A stretch of DNA of 64,000 nt from Anaerolineae bacterium (GCA_022843745.1 JALHNB010000004.1:124001-188000); one strand, 5' to 3'; shown: positions 15,130 through 24,012, counted from the stretch's first letter. Notes: generated by a model from the sequence alone, not told the origin. Translations and numbers: made by a program.

Positions 15130-16290
15130 ATGGCAGATCACGTTTTTGTTTCATATAAACACAATGAAAAAGAGTTCGCGGATGCGTTGATCGAGCAGCT
15201 CCAGGGAGCAGGCTTCAACATCTGGTTGGATACGGAGCAGCTCCGCGCCGGCGAAAACTGGCGCGAAAGTATCAACCACGCCATCAAGGATTCGTTCGGG
15301 ATGATCGTCGTCATAACACCGGATGCCAAAATCTCGGAATTTGTCACTTATGAGTGGGCTTTTGCGCAAGGGGCGGGCATCAAAGTCATCCCGATCATGC
15401 TGACACCGACCAAGCTGCACCCTCAGCTTGAGATGCTGCAATATCTCGATTTTACAGATCGCACCCGACCACCCTGGGACAAGCTGATCCGCCGCCTTAC
15501 GGAAATTCGAGGCGAAAACCAGCCACCACGCGCTGCCAGCGATGCACCACCTGCCATCAGAAGCGCGGTTGGCGCACTCGACAGCCATAACGCTGAGGAA
15601 CGCCGTTCTGCACTCCGCACACTGGCTCAGATCAATCATCCGGCAGCCTACGCCGCAATCGTGAGCGCCGTACAGCACCCCATGCGTGATGTGCGCGTCG
15701 ATGCGGGTTTTATGCTTGCCAAACAGACGCAATACAAAGACTCGGCAGCCGTGCCGGGTTTGCTGGATGCACTGGGTGATGATGACCCGCGTATTCGTAC
15801 AGCAGCGGTCAAAGCACTTGGCGAAATTGGCGATCCGGCGGCTGTACCCCAGCTTTTACACATTATGAACACAGAACGGGATGGCGATATTCGCTGGCTG
15901 GCGACGGGCGCTCTGGGCAAAATTGGCTCGGCAGCCGTACCGGGTTTACTGAATATGCTGCGGGACGAGGACTGGAAAGTACGCCGCAGCGCCGCTGATG
16001 CGATATGGGCGATGCGGGAACCCGGTGCAGTACCCGGCTTGCTGGCCGCGCTGCAAGATCGAAATGATGTGGTCAGGCAAGCCGTTGCTGGAGCGCTGGA
16101 TGCTATTGGTGAAGGTGCAGTACAGCCGCTGATCGAGGCCTTGAGCAGCAGAGACCCGCAAATCAACCGCACTGCCGCCGATTACCTCAATAAAATCGGC
16201 ACACCAGAAGCGCTCACGGCTGTTCGGCAGTGGATGATGAAGACGACAGCCAAGCTGGACGAAAAACGCGGCTATCCGCCACGACGATAG
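15130..16290 (+). CDS. TIR-HEAT repeat protein
   Basis: A 386-residue protein. The N-terminal TIR domain (HVFVSYKHNEKEF, IWLDTEQLRAGENW, SEFVTYEWAFAQGAG with E75 at the catalytic position) is a clear paralogue of the preceding TIR. From about residue 140 the protein is a solenoid of HEAT/PBS-lyase repeats, each near 31 residues, with the recurring pattern AVPGLL.AL.D.D..VR..AA.ALG.IG. TIR plus helical repeats is an arrangement seen in immune and signalling proteins. Its stop codon directly abuts the stop of the convergent SGNH gene with no gap. Confidence 0.85.
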   Translation: MADHVFVSYKHNEKEFADALIEQLQGAGFNIWLDTEQLRAGENWRESINHAIKDSFGMIVVITPDAKISEFVTYEWAFAQGAGIKVIPIMLTPTKLHPQLEMLQYLDFTDRTRPPWDKLIRRLTEIRGENQPPRAASDAPPAIRSAVGALDSHNAEERRSALRTLAQINHPAAYAAIVSAVQHPMRDVRVDAGFMLAKQTQYKDSAAVPGLLDALGDDDPRIRTAAVKALGEIGDPAAVPQLLHIMNTERDGDIRWLATGALGKIGSAAVPGLLNMLRDEDWKVRRSAADAIWAMREPGAVPGLLAALQDRNDVVRQAVAGALDAIGEGAVQPLIEALSSRDPQINRTAADYLNKIGTPEALTAVRQWMMKTTAKLDEKRGYPPRR

Positions 16291-17499
16291 TTAATCAGGT
16301 ACTAGCCCTGCTTCTTGCAACCAGAAGACTAAACGCTGTGCTGTGGCGGCATGTCCATTGGCGTTGTAATGTCCGTCAGCGCTGTAATAGAGCCTTTCGC
16401 CAGCATGACTCAAGAGCCAACCGCGAAGCGTGTATGTCATATTCAGGGCTGGAATGCCTTGCGATTCAAAAAAACGCATGATGCGATCCCCCGGCACAAG
16501 CGGGTCGTATCCTTGCATGAATGGGAAATAGGCTACGGTTGAATCCCAATCTGCACTTTCCACCGCGCGGCGATCCGGGATCACAAATATGCCGAACTGC
16601 GCACCCTGCTGCTGAACCAGATCGCGCAATTGCAGAACCAGCACTTCAGTCGTTTTCCAGGCTTCTGCCCACTGTGGATCATCCGGCAAATACAATCCCA
16701 GATCAAGCGGATATTCCAGTTCACGTGGCGACTCGTTTTTCACACGCGGCGCGTCCGGCGCATTAACGGGTGGTCGTGACCGTTTGTTAGCAGCGATTGA
16801 AACCAGCCAGTCCCAGGCCGGCGAATCGGCAAAACGATTACGATCCACGATGGGCGAGTTGACCATCTGTAGCTGATCTGCGCCATTCAACATGAACATA
16901 GGCCGGGTGAGTGGCGAACCTTCCGCCCAGGAACTCAGATCGAACGAATTATCCTTGATGTCGTTGCCTGTGTAAAACGAAAGCAGCACCAAATCCGGCT
17001 GAAAACGCCAGCCGAGCGACGCAAACAACAGCAATTCGCGGTCTGTGCCATAGGTATCAACACCCATATTGATGACTTCAATTTTGCGCGACGAGGTTTG
17101 ATTCAACTCTTGTTCCATCAGCCAGGGAAAGCCCTGTTCCAGCTTCACCTGCCAACCCTGGGGGAACGAATCGCCGAGAATCAGAATGCGGAATGTATCG
17201 CTCGGTTTTTCCATCGTCAGATCGTCATCATGCAGGCCATAATTGTTGAGGCTGATGAGGTTGTAATACTCGCCAGTCGGGTAGATGTCCCAATAGAAAC
17301 GGGCGCAGGGTTCACGATAATCCTTAACCACTGAGAGCGCTAAATCGCGCCAATCGCCATCAGCAGGTGCGCAGGGATGCAGCAGCATACTCATGACGAT
17401 TTCGTCGCGACCCAGCGAACGCAGCACGACAAAACCTGTCACCAGCGCCAGCCCGACCCCAAATCCTATCAGTAGAAAACCATTGATAAAACGTCGCAT
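16291..17499 (-). CDS. SGNH-fold hydrolase/acyltransferase-like protein with N-terminal membrane anchor
   Basis: A 402-residue protein. Residues 1-27 form a membrane anchor or uncleaved signal. The SGNH fold is shown by LILGDSFPQGW near residue 100 (nucleophile Ser), the GVDTYGTDRELLLF block, YTGNDIKDN and a C-terminal DGHYNANGHAATA, which carries the catalytic Asp-His pair. Such proteins hydrolyse or transfer acyl groups on surface glycans outside the membrane. It is four bases from the M28 peptidase gene upstream on the same strand. Substrate unknown. Confidence 0.78.
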   Translation of the reverse strand: MRRFINGFLLIGFGVGLALVTGFVVLRSLGRDEIVMSMLLHPCAPADGDWRDLALSVVKDYREPCARFYWDIYPTGEYYNLISLNNYGLHDDDLTMEKPSDTFRILILGDSFPQGWQVKLEQGFPWLMEQELNQTSSRKIEVINMGVDTYGTDRELLLFASLGWRFQPDLVLLSFYTGNDIKDNSFDLSSWAEGSPLTRPMFMLNGADQLQMVNSPIVDRNRFADSPAWDWLVSIAANKRSRPPVNAPDAPRVKNESPRELEYPLDLGLYLPDDPQWAEAWKTTEVLVLQLRDLVQQQGAQFGIFVIPDRRAVESADWDSTVAYFPFMQGYDPLVPGDRIMRFFESQGIPALNMTYTLRGWLLSHAGERLYYSADGHYNANGHAATAQRLVFWLQEAGLVPD

Positions 17500-17502
17500 A
17501 GA

Positions 17503-18888
17503 TTATGGAATCTTAAACTCGGACGACAGCGGCCCCATCAACCCTTCAGAGTCGATTGTCGATATGGCGAGGCCGACGAAACGATCTGATACAAAACTAT
17601 CCCATGTGATGCTGGTGTTGAGCGGGTTATCGACCTCAAAATATTCATATTCGAGCGCGTTGGGACGGCGCAGTGCGACCACATAACCGGACGCGCCCGC
17701 TACGGGTTCCCATACCAGTGTGCGCAGGCTGTTCCCAGCTTCACGCAAGGCGATATTGATGGGAGGACGCAGACCGTCAGCCAGCGCCGTAATCACAGTT
17801 AAAATCGTTTGTGTGGCACGGGTGAGATAAGACCCCTGAACATCATCAATCGTGTCACGATCATTATGCTGTCGCCCCACATCTTCCAGCGATTCGATGA
17901 AACGCACCGCTGGATAACCAACATCACTGAATGATTGGTGATCGCTGTAACGATTGCTGCGATCCTGCACATCCTGTAGCTGAATCGTCATATTGGGCGC
18001 ATGTTTGAGGGCAATTAATTCGATCTCACGCGCTAACTGGCGTGATACGGAGTCGTTGGGGCCAGCCGAAAACAGACGAATATTGCGGTCATCAATTGAG
18101 CCATCAGCCCCGGTCTGGCTGCCGATAATATCCATGTTAATCATCGCGTTCAAATCAATCTGGCGTGGCAGCATGTAATCGTTGATAAAGGCGATGCTGC
18201 CTCGACGTTGAATTTCTTCGGCGGAAAACGCCACAAAAATAATGGATGTGCGGTGAGGACGGGTGCTGAGAATACGCGCCATTTCGATCAACGCGGCAAC
18301 GCCCGATCCATTGTCATTCGCCCCCGGCGCAAAAGCCGAACCGCTATCAAAATCAATCGAGGTGCTGTCGTAATGTGCGCCGACGAGGATCGTTCCCGCA
18401 CCGTTTTCCGTACCGCTTAAAAAGGCGACGATATTCTGTGCCTGAGAATCCACACCTGCCCATGTAACCGAAAATGGCTGCGCGAAAACCGTCAGCCGCC
18501 CCTGGGATTGGTCGCGAATCTGCTCAAATTGACCGGTGATATAGCGAAAGGCCGCGCCAATGCCCCGATCTGGCAGGTCATAGGGTGAATTGACATGGCG
18601 CGTACCGAAATTCTGCAAGGTATCGACATGCAGCATCAGGCGGTCTGTTTCCACCTGATTAGTCAGGTTAACCACACCTGTGTTCACCATCGCTACCACT
18701 GTCACGGCAGCCGTTGGCAATTCTTCCGGGCTGAGTGTCGGCTGCTCCATCGCAATCGTCGCCGGAGGGGTGGCACTCGCACGCGGTGGAATCGTAGGCG
18801 GATCCCCGGTTGTGAGATTACAAGCCAGCATAATTACCAGAATCCAGAAACCGGACAGAAAAAAAGTCAGTTTTGTTCGTCGTGTCAT
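17503..18888 (-). CDS. M28 family zinc aminopeptidase, lipoprotein
   Basis: A 461-residue exported protein with a lipobox (LVIMLACN) at about residue 23. The M28 catalytic domain spans about 100-370, with the zinc ligands in GAHYDSTS, GANDNGSGVA and FSAEEIQ, and a later HQSFSDVGYPAVRF. The C-terminal ~85 residues are beta-rich (LVWEPVAGASGYVVAL), resembling a fibronectin III-like domain. It likely releases N-terminal amino acids from peptides at the cell surface, which fits the amino-acid importers nearby. ATG 18888 places the signal peptide correctly. Confidence 0.87.
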   Translation of the reverse strand: MTRRTKLTFFLSGFWILVIMLACNLTTGDPPTIPPRASATPPATIAMEQPTLSPEELPTAAVTVVAMVNTGVVNLTNQVETDRLMLHVDTLQNFGTRHVNSPYDLPDRGIGAAFRYITGQFEQIRDQSQGRLTVFAQPFSVTWAGVDSQAQNIVAFLSGTENGAGTILVGAHYDSTSIDFDSGSAFAPGANDNGSGVAALIEMARILSTRPHRTSIIFVAFSAEEIQRRGSIAFINDYMLPRQIDLNAMINMDIIGSQTGADGSIDDRNIRLFSAGPNDSVSRQLAREIELIALKHAPNMTIQLQDVQDRSNRYSDHQSFSDVGYPAVRFIESLEDVGRQHNDRDTIDDVQGSYLTRATQTILTVITALADGLRPPINIALREAGNSLRTLVWEPVAGASGYVVALRRPNALEYEYFEVDNPLNTSITWDSFVSDRFVGLAISTIDSEGLMGPLSSEFKIP

Positions 18889-18919
18889 CAGGCAGATTTT
18901 ACCATACGCCCTTTACAAC

Positions 18920-18986
18920 AAAGGTTAAGATGTGGGTAAGCTGTCACTATCCCAAAGGTTGAGATGTGGGCAAGCTTTCACCACCC
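18920..18986. repeat. Tandem ~33-bp duplication
   Basis: Two adjacent copies begin AAAGGTTAAGATGTGGG and AAAGGTTGAGATGTGGG and continue in parallel to TATCCC / CACCC with a few substitutions. They lie between the M28 gene start and the end of the MFS gene. No open frame of interest is present in this 168-bp gap. Confidence 0.6.
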
Positions 18987-19056
18987 GACAAATTGTACCA
19001 CCGCGAAAACAGATCAGTAGCAATCGTTGCTCAAGCGTGTGGAAGCCGTCGAAATA

Positions 19057-20412
19057 TTATGTCACATTGACCCCGTCTGATTCAGGCAGGCTATCGTAAT
19101 CGGGTAATTCTTCCTCGATACATCGTATGGAACGGAACAGATAGCCAGACGCGCTGATAAGCATCCCTAATGTCGCCGTGCCGACGAACATCAACGCCAT
19201 ACCTGCACCCGGCCCTGTCCCGACCAACCAGCCGAATGATCCCGATAAACTGCCGCCGACAGCCATCGCAGGCTCTAATACGCGATCCGCCAGCGGCCCC
19301 GCAAGCAGATAACCGATGGGTGCCATCGCAGTACGCAGCATATCGCGCACGGCGAACACGCGACCCTGCACATCCGGCGGCACTTTCGACTGCCAGATGG
19401 CGCGTTCCCCGCTGACAAGAAGCGGGATAAAAAACGCGGCGACCAGCGCGGCGACAATCCAGGCCGGAACCGTACGCCCAACCGCAAATAAAAAGTCGCC
19501 AAACATGAACGAAATCGCCGTAAATCCCAGCGCGGCATGGATGCGTTTTTTGGGCAAGCCGATGAAACTGACCACCAAGCCTCCGATGATCGCGGCAATC
19601 CCCAGCGCACCCTGAACGGTTGCCAACGCCAATTCATCGCCATTGCTGCGCGTCAGAATCATGGCGGGCATAATGCCAAAATAGGTGAGCGCGGCGAACA
19701 AATTCACGCCTGTAAAAATGAGCAGCAGCCCCAGTAAGCCCGGACGTTGATAGATATAGCGAAAGCCAAAGGCCATCTCATGGCGCAGATTGCCACGTGC
19801 TGCCGCGCCTTCTGCTGAAAGCACAGGACGTGGAAATCGCACCAACAGCAGTGTCATCATCGCGATAATGAATGTTGCAAGGTCGATGAACATCACACCA
19901 TCAATATCAACCACGTGCAGTACCAGTCCAGCGAAAAATGGCGCGAACACCTGCGAAACACCCTCTGAGAGCGAACGCATCCCATTGGTACGCGCATATT
20001 GTTCTTTGGGAACGAGTACGCTGGTCGCGGCAGAATAGGCTGGTCTTTGAAAAGCCTCGAACGCGCCTGTGAGGGCTTCCAGCAGATAAAGATGCCAGAT
20101 TTGAAGGCCACCCGTGCTGTAAAGAATGAGCATCACCAGCGTCATTAAGCCCGCGCCCAGATCGGTGATGAGCATCACCCAGCGCCGATCCCAGCGATCC
20201 ACAAGAACACCTGCAATCGGGCTGAAAACCAGAAACAGAATGTAGGAGAAAAAACCGAGCAGCGCCAGTGTTGTGGCATCGCCCGTTTGTTGGTACGCCC
20301 AGATAAGCAGGGCAAAGCGCGTCATCGCTGTGCCAAGCATCGACACAAGCTGACCAAACCAGACAACCGTGAAAGTTTGCATTCCATTCAGGCGGGATAA
20401 TTTGTTAAACAT
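19057..20412 (-). CDS. MFS transporter, DHA3/MefA-like exporter
   Basis: A 451-residue protein with about 12 membrane segments. FAVRDMLRTAMAPIGYL and the DRWDRRWVMLITDLGAG loop between segments 2 and 3 fit the DHA3 drug-exporter group (macrolide-efflux and enterobactin-exporter relatives). ATG 20412 has AAGAGG at good spacing; an in-frame ATG eight codons upstream lies in the leader. The leader carries a terminator hairpin and a sequence complementary to the ribosome binding site, an arrangement common in inducible resistance genes. Substrate unknown. Confidence 0.85.
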   Translation of the reverse strand: MFNKLSRLNGMQTFTVVWFGQLVSMLGTAMTRFALLIWAYQQTGDATTLALLGFFSYILFLVFSPIAGVLVDRWDRRWVMLITDLGAGLMTLVMLILYSTGGLQIWHLYLLEALTGAFEAFQRPAYSAATSVLVPKEQYARTNGMRSLSEGVSQVFAPFFAGLVLHVVDIDGVMFIDLATFIIAMMTLLLVRFPRPVLSAEGAAARGNLRHEMAFGFRYIYQRPGLLGLLLIFTGVNLFAALTYFGIMPAMILTRSNGDELALATVQGALGIAAIIGGLVVSFIGLPKKRIHAALGFTAISFMFGDFLFAVGRTVPAWIVAALVAAFFIPLLVSGERAIWQSKVPPDVQGRVFAVRDMLRTAMAPIGYLLAGPLADRVLEPAMAVGGSLSGSFGWLVGTGPGAGMALMFVGTATLGMLISASGYLFRSIRCIEEELPDYDSLPESDGVNVT

Positions 20413-20416
20413 CGAG

Positions 20417-20495
20417 ACCTCTTTCGTCGCAAGCAAAATAAAAAACAGCCGGAAACGCGGGTGCGCTTGCGGCTGTTCAATCTCGAAAGAGAGGT
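20417..20495 (-). promoter_or_regulatory. Attenuator-like leader of the MFS gene
   Basis: On the minus strand the order is ACCTCTCTTTCG (20495-20484), a hairpin ACAGCCG...CGGCTGT (20476-20445) followed by a T-rich tract, then CGAAAGAGGT (20426-20417) holding the Shine-Dalgarno sequence. The first and last elements are complementary apart from a two-base bulge, so the leader can form either an intrinsic terminator or a stem hiding the ribosome binding site. Confidence 0.5.
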
Positions 20496-20664
20496 TTTGC
20501 TATATTAGCAATTATATTACTTAGCCCCACGCGCATCTGTATATAGCGCGGGTAAATCACTCATATCAACGAAATCGGGGTACAGGTATGTCATTCAATT
20601 TATCCCAGATAGCAGGATCAATATGATTATAAATGATCGGCTGCTGGCGTGTCTACGATAAAAA

Positions 20665-21483
20665 TCAGCCGTATGCTCCATGATCCAGGAAGCCAAGCAA
20701 CCGGCGCAGACGCGGGTTCGCATCGGCATAGACATGTTCCGGCATCTGGTAATTCATGAACGGATAGTATTTGTGACCGATCATGCGTCGAGCATAGGTG
20801 ATCTGCGTCATATAGCGCGTGCGTTGGCTGCGATTCGGGCCGCCGCGATGCCAAACCTGATTATTGAACATAATCACACTGCCTGCCTTGCCCAGGTTAT
20901 AGACAACTTGGTCTTCCCACTCCGTCCCTTCCATCGACTTGGGTGGACGCGCACCGAATAAGTGAGAGCGTGGAATACATTCTGTGCCGCCATGTTCGAT
21001 TTCGTCCACATCGGTCAAGTAGTAATTGGCGGTAAACCACAGAACGGGCAGGCGAATGTTTTTGGGCGGTTCCCCTTCTAAGACCAGCATGTGAGCATCA
21101 TCATCCTGATGCCAGGTAGTGATCCCTGCTCCGGGTGGTGTTCTGAATGAATTGTTGTGAATCACGTGACAGTTGGGAGCAACCAACGCCTCGGCAAAGC
21201 TGACAATTGGCTCAAGATCGAACAATTTGACATTCGTCGGGCTGTGTTCGAACATCGCTGGCCTCAGTTCCAGCACCGCTGGGTTGATCTGATTCTTGCC
21301 ATCGGGATTGTCGCGCAATGAACGATCCAAATCCTCGCGCATCTGGGCACACCAATCCGGCGGCAAAACATTGTGCAAAAATAAAAATCCGTCCCGGTGG
21401 AATTGCTCAACCCATTGCTGAATCTGGGCTTCGCTGGCTATTTGACCTGCTAAATAAGTTTCATCGGGGGCTGTTGTCGTCAT
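20665..21483 (-). CDS. Phytanoyl-CoA dioxygenase family protein (copy 1)
   Basis: A 272-residue Fe(II)/2-oxoglutarate dioxygenase of the PhyH family (PF05721). Iron ligands are visible in TTWHQDDDAHML (HxD) and in VWHRGGPNRSQRTRYM, where the second His and the 2-oxoglutarate-binding Arg sit. The end GFLDHGAYG is a natural family terminus. I chose ATG 21483 because the upstream extension is low in domain content and overlaps the divergent methyltransferase region. Substrate is not evident; such enzymes hydroxylate small molecules, lipids or natural products. Two more paralogues occur at 45607 and 56275. Confidence 0.85.
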   Translation of the reverse strand: MTTTAPDETYLAGQIASEAQIQQWVEQFHRDGFLFLHNVLPPDWCAQMREDLDRSLRDNPDGKNQINPAVLELRPAMFEHSPTNVKLFDLEPIVSFAEALVAPNCHVIHNNSFRTPPGAGITTWHQDDDAHMLVLEGEPPKNIRLPVLWFTANYYLTDVDEIEHGGTECIPRSHLFGARPPKSMEGTEWEDQVVYNLGKAGSVIMFNNQVWHRGGPNRSQRTRYMTQITYARRMIGHKYYPFMNYQMPEHVYADANPRLRRLLGFLDHGAYG

Positions 21484-21665
21484 AAGGTGCATTCCGTGAA
21501 ATATAAAATTATCAGATGAAGCGAATCGTAACCCTGTTGGGTAAAAATCGCAATCAGGCCAGGTTCTTAACATTGCTCTCCACTTATAAGCGCGGTAGAA
21601 TGCAATTTGTTTTGTCCTGGTCAACAGGAGAAAGCACCACACGCATACCACAAGAGGGTAAAATT

Positions 21666-22586
21666 TTGGCGAAACAAAACCTCAATCGCCCGTCCGTCTC
21701 CGTTGATGTCGTCCGCAATCATGTCCCGTGCAATCTCTGTAACAGCAATGAGCGCAAACCATTCTGCCCGGAAAATGGCCTGGGGTTGGTGGAGTGCCTG
21801 AACTGCGGACTCGTCTACGTCAGCCCGCGCCCAGATGCGAACGAATTGTACGCTCTCTACGGCGAGACTTATTTTCATAACAATGAGTCGGGCGTTGTTG
21901 GTTATGCCAATTACATTAAAGATGAGGGAAATATTCGCCTTACATCCAATCGTCGGCTGAAGCATCTGGAAAGTTTCGTCAAACCCGGCAAAATGCTGGA
22001 TGTGGGATGTGCGACAGGCTTTTTTATTGACGAAGCCCGCAAGCACGGCTGGCAGGTCGAGGGATTGGATGTTTCATCATTCGCCATTCAATATGCGCAG
22101 GAACATTTCGGCTTGAATGTGCAGCACGGTGCCCTAACCGATTTGAATTTTGAAGCAGGCAGCTACGATGCTGTGACCATGTGGGATGTGATCGAACACG
22201 TACCCGATCCGACCGCCTACACACAACGCGCGGCAGCTTTGCTGCGTTCTGGCGGCATCCTGACACTGGCGACCCCCGATGTCGGCAGCATTCCGGCGAA
22301 AATGGCGGGCAAGCGCTGGGTCGGCTACAAACTTTCCGAAGAACACATCTACTATTTCTCGATTAATACCCTCACACGAATGCTGAACGATGCTGGATTC
22401 GAGGTGCTTAACGTTCGTCATGTCGGTAAATATGTAACGCTGCACCTCTTTTTGGATCGCCTGGGCATGTATTTCCCTTGGCTGGCAAAGGCGCTGGAAA
22501 TGGGCGAACGCGCTTTCAACCTATCAGAACGGGCGCTGTATGTGAATCCGTTTGACATTGTAGCCATCACTGCGCGTAAAAAGTAA
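21666..22586 (+). CDS. Class I SAM-dependent methyltransferase with N-terminal zinc ribbon
   Basis: A 306-residue protein when started at TTG 21666, which has AGAGGG seven bases upstream; longer starts (ATG 21516, ATG 21600) lack a ribosome binding site. Two CxxC pairs (CNLCNSNERKPF, CLNCGLVYVSPRP) form an N-terminal zinc ribbon. The SAM-binding motif is MLDVGCATGFFIDEARKHG, followed by VEGLDVSSFA, and DAVTMWDVIEHVPDP is motif II. This architecture is frequent in methyltransferases acting on sugars or lipid-linked glycans, which fits the glycosyltransferase gene directly downstream. Confidence 0.82.
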   Translation: MAKQNLNRPSVSVDVVRNHVPCNLCNSNERKPFCPENGLGLVECLNCGLVYVSPRPDANELYALYGETYFHNNESGVVGYANYIKDEGNIRLTSNRRLKHLESFVKPGKMLDVGCATGFFIDEARKHGWQVEGLDVSSFAIQYAQEHFGLNVQHGALTDLNFEAGSYDAVTMWDVIEHVPDPTAYTQRAAALLRSGGILTLATPDVGSIPAKMAGKRWVGYKLSEEHIYYFSINTLTRMLNDAGFEVLNVRHVGKYVTLHLFLDRLGMYFPWLAKALEMGERAFNLSERALYVNPFDIVAITARKK

Positions 22587-22592
22587 ATCTCT

Positions 22593-22620
22593 GTAGGGGC
22601 GAGGCATGCCTCGCCCCTAC
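22593..22620. repeat. Palindromic repeat, copy 2 (12-bp arms)
   Basis: GTAGGGGCGAGG-CATG-CCTCGCCCCTAC, perfect 12-bp arms, six bases after the methyltransferase stop. AGGGG followed six bases later by ATG (22606) gives the downstream gene a plausible ribosome binding site and start inside the repeat. Confidence 0.88.
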
Positions 22621-24012
22621 AACAACGACCTCATGCTTTTACAAAGCCTCTCACCCCACAAACTTGCGATTGTCATTTTGCTGTGTATCGTCGTCCGGTT
22701 GGCGATATTGATTGCATTTCCGTCGATATTCGCATTCGACCAAACCGGGACGATTCACGGGTCGCAGGCCTATGATGAATACGCTCAAAATTTGCTGACA
22801 ACCGGAGTCTATGGCCGAACCGCAGGTGTGCCAGACGCAGCGATTCCGCCTTTATACAGCTATGCGCTGGCGGCAGTTTATGGCATTTTCGGACGCGGCT
22901 ATATGCAGGTTGGGCTGTTTCATATCGCGCTCGATGTCCTGTGTATCGCCATGCTGTACGAAATCGGGAAACGATTATTGCCGCAGGGTGAATGGGCAGG
23001 TGCGCTGGCAGGGCTGTTTTACGCCTTCTATCCTTATCTGATCTTTCAAAATCTCACGCTGATCGACACGCCATTTTTTATGTTCTGGCTGCATGCCTTT
23101 GTGCTGCTGATGGTGCTGCTACGCCAACGCTCGACGCTGGATCGGCGCACATGGCTGATCGCTGCGCTGGGTGGGTTGGTACTGGGGCTGTCGATGCTGG
23201 CGCGTCCGATTATGCCCCCGCTGGCAGTGTTTGCTGCGTTGTGGTTTTTGTTCCGGCTGAATCTCAAACAGGCAATTCTGCGCTTGCTTCCAGTTGCCGT
23301 CATCAGCGTTGCGGTGTTAGCCCCTTGGATTATCCGCAATTTTCAGGTTTTCAGCGCATTTGTACCGATGACGACCACTTCCGGGGCAAATTTCTGGCAG
23401 GGTAACAGCGAATACACTGTGCCATATTTCCGCGCGGGCTACGACGTGCAGTGGACATCACCGGATAACCTCCATGCGACTGACCTCAGCAGTCGTGAAG
23501 CCGATGCCGAACGATTCACGCTGGCGCTGCAATTTCTGCGCGAAAACCCCAGTAAAATCCCCGAACTGCTGTGGGTGAAATTTCTCGTCCATTGGAGCAT
23601 CGACATTGCGCCCCGCCTCAACCCGGCTGAAGGCGAAGTGCCTCGCCTGGATTACGAAGGCAATGTGATCCCCAAAGACGGCGCAGAAGGCGAATTAGAA
23701 TTGGGCGGTTTGCCACCGGGAGACCCTGTAGGTGAATATTCGACACCGCTTTTCGACCAGATCGGGCGGACAATTCATCGCTTTTATTATGGTGGCCTCT
23801 TTTTCCTCGCACTGGCTGGCATCGCGCTCACGCTTCGTTATTGGCGTGATGTATCTCTGCTATGGTTCGTACAGATCAGCATGACGCTCATCTACGTTTT
23901 TTTCCACCCCTCGACACGGTATCGCGTACCCACCGACCCAATGCTCTTCCTCTTTTCAGCCTATGCCATGATGTGGGCGTGGGAACGTTGGCAAGATCAC
24001 CGCAAAAAATAA
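22606..24012 (+). CDS. Glycosyltransferase family 39 (ArnT/PMT-like) membrane protein
   Basis: A 468-residue polytopic protein with about ten membrane segments. Features of the GT39/PMT superfamily are an acidic pair in the first extracytoplasmic loop (GSQAYDEYAQNLLTTGVYG), a YAFYPYLIFQ segment and a C-terminal STRYRVPTDPMLFLFSAYA motif seen in ArnT-like bacterial proteins. Such enzymes transfer sugars from polyprenyl-phosphate donors outside the membrane. The start is ambiguous: ATG 22606 lies inside a palindromic repeat that supplies AGGGG at good spacing; ATG 22633 has no ribosome binding site but starts nearer the first membrane segment. Confidence 0.78.
   Translation: MPRPYNNDLMLLQSLSPHKLAIVILLCIVVRLAILIAFPSIFAFDQTGTIHGSQAYDEYAQNLLTTGVYGRTAGVPDAAIPPLYSYALAAVYGIFGRGYMQVGLFHIALDVLCIAMLYEIGKRLLPQGEWAGALAGLFYAFYPYLIFQNLTLIDTPFFMFWLHAFVLLMVLLRQRSTLDRRTWLIAALGGLVLGLSMLARPIMPPLAVFAALWFLFRLNLKQAILRLLPVAVISVAVLAPWIIRNFQVFSAFVPMTTTSGANFWQGNSEYTVPYFRAGYDVQWTSPDNLHATDLSSREADAERFTLALQFLRENPSKIPELLWVKFLVHWSIDIAPRLNPAEGEVPRLDYEGNVIPKDGAEGELELGGLPPGDPVGEYSTPLFDQIGRTIHRFYYGGLFFLALAGIALTLRYWRDVSLLWFVQISMTLIYVFFHPSTRYRVPTDPMLFLFSAYAMMWAWERWQDHRKK

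Noticed and set aside
14329-16290. Naming the TIR operon as Thoeris
   Set aside because: No SIR2-type ThsA partner is in the window and the FHA/HEAT fusions differ from ThsB.
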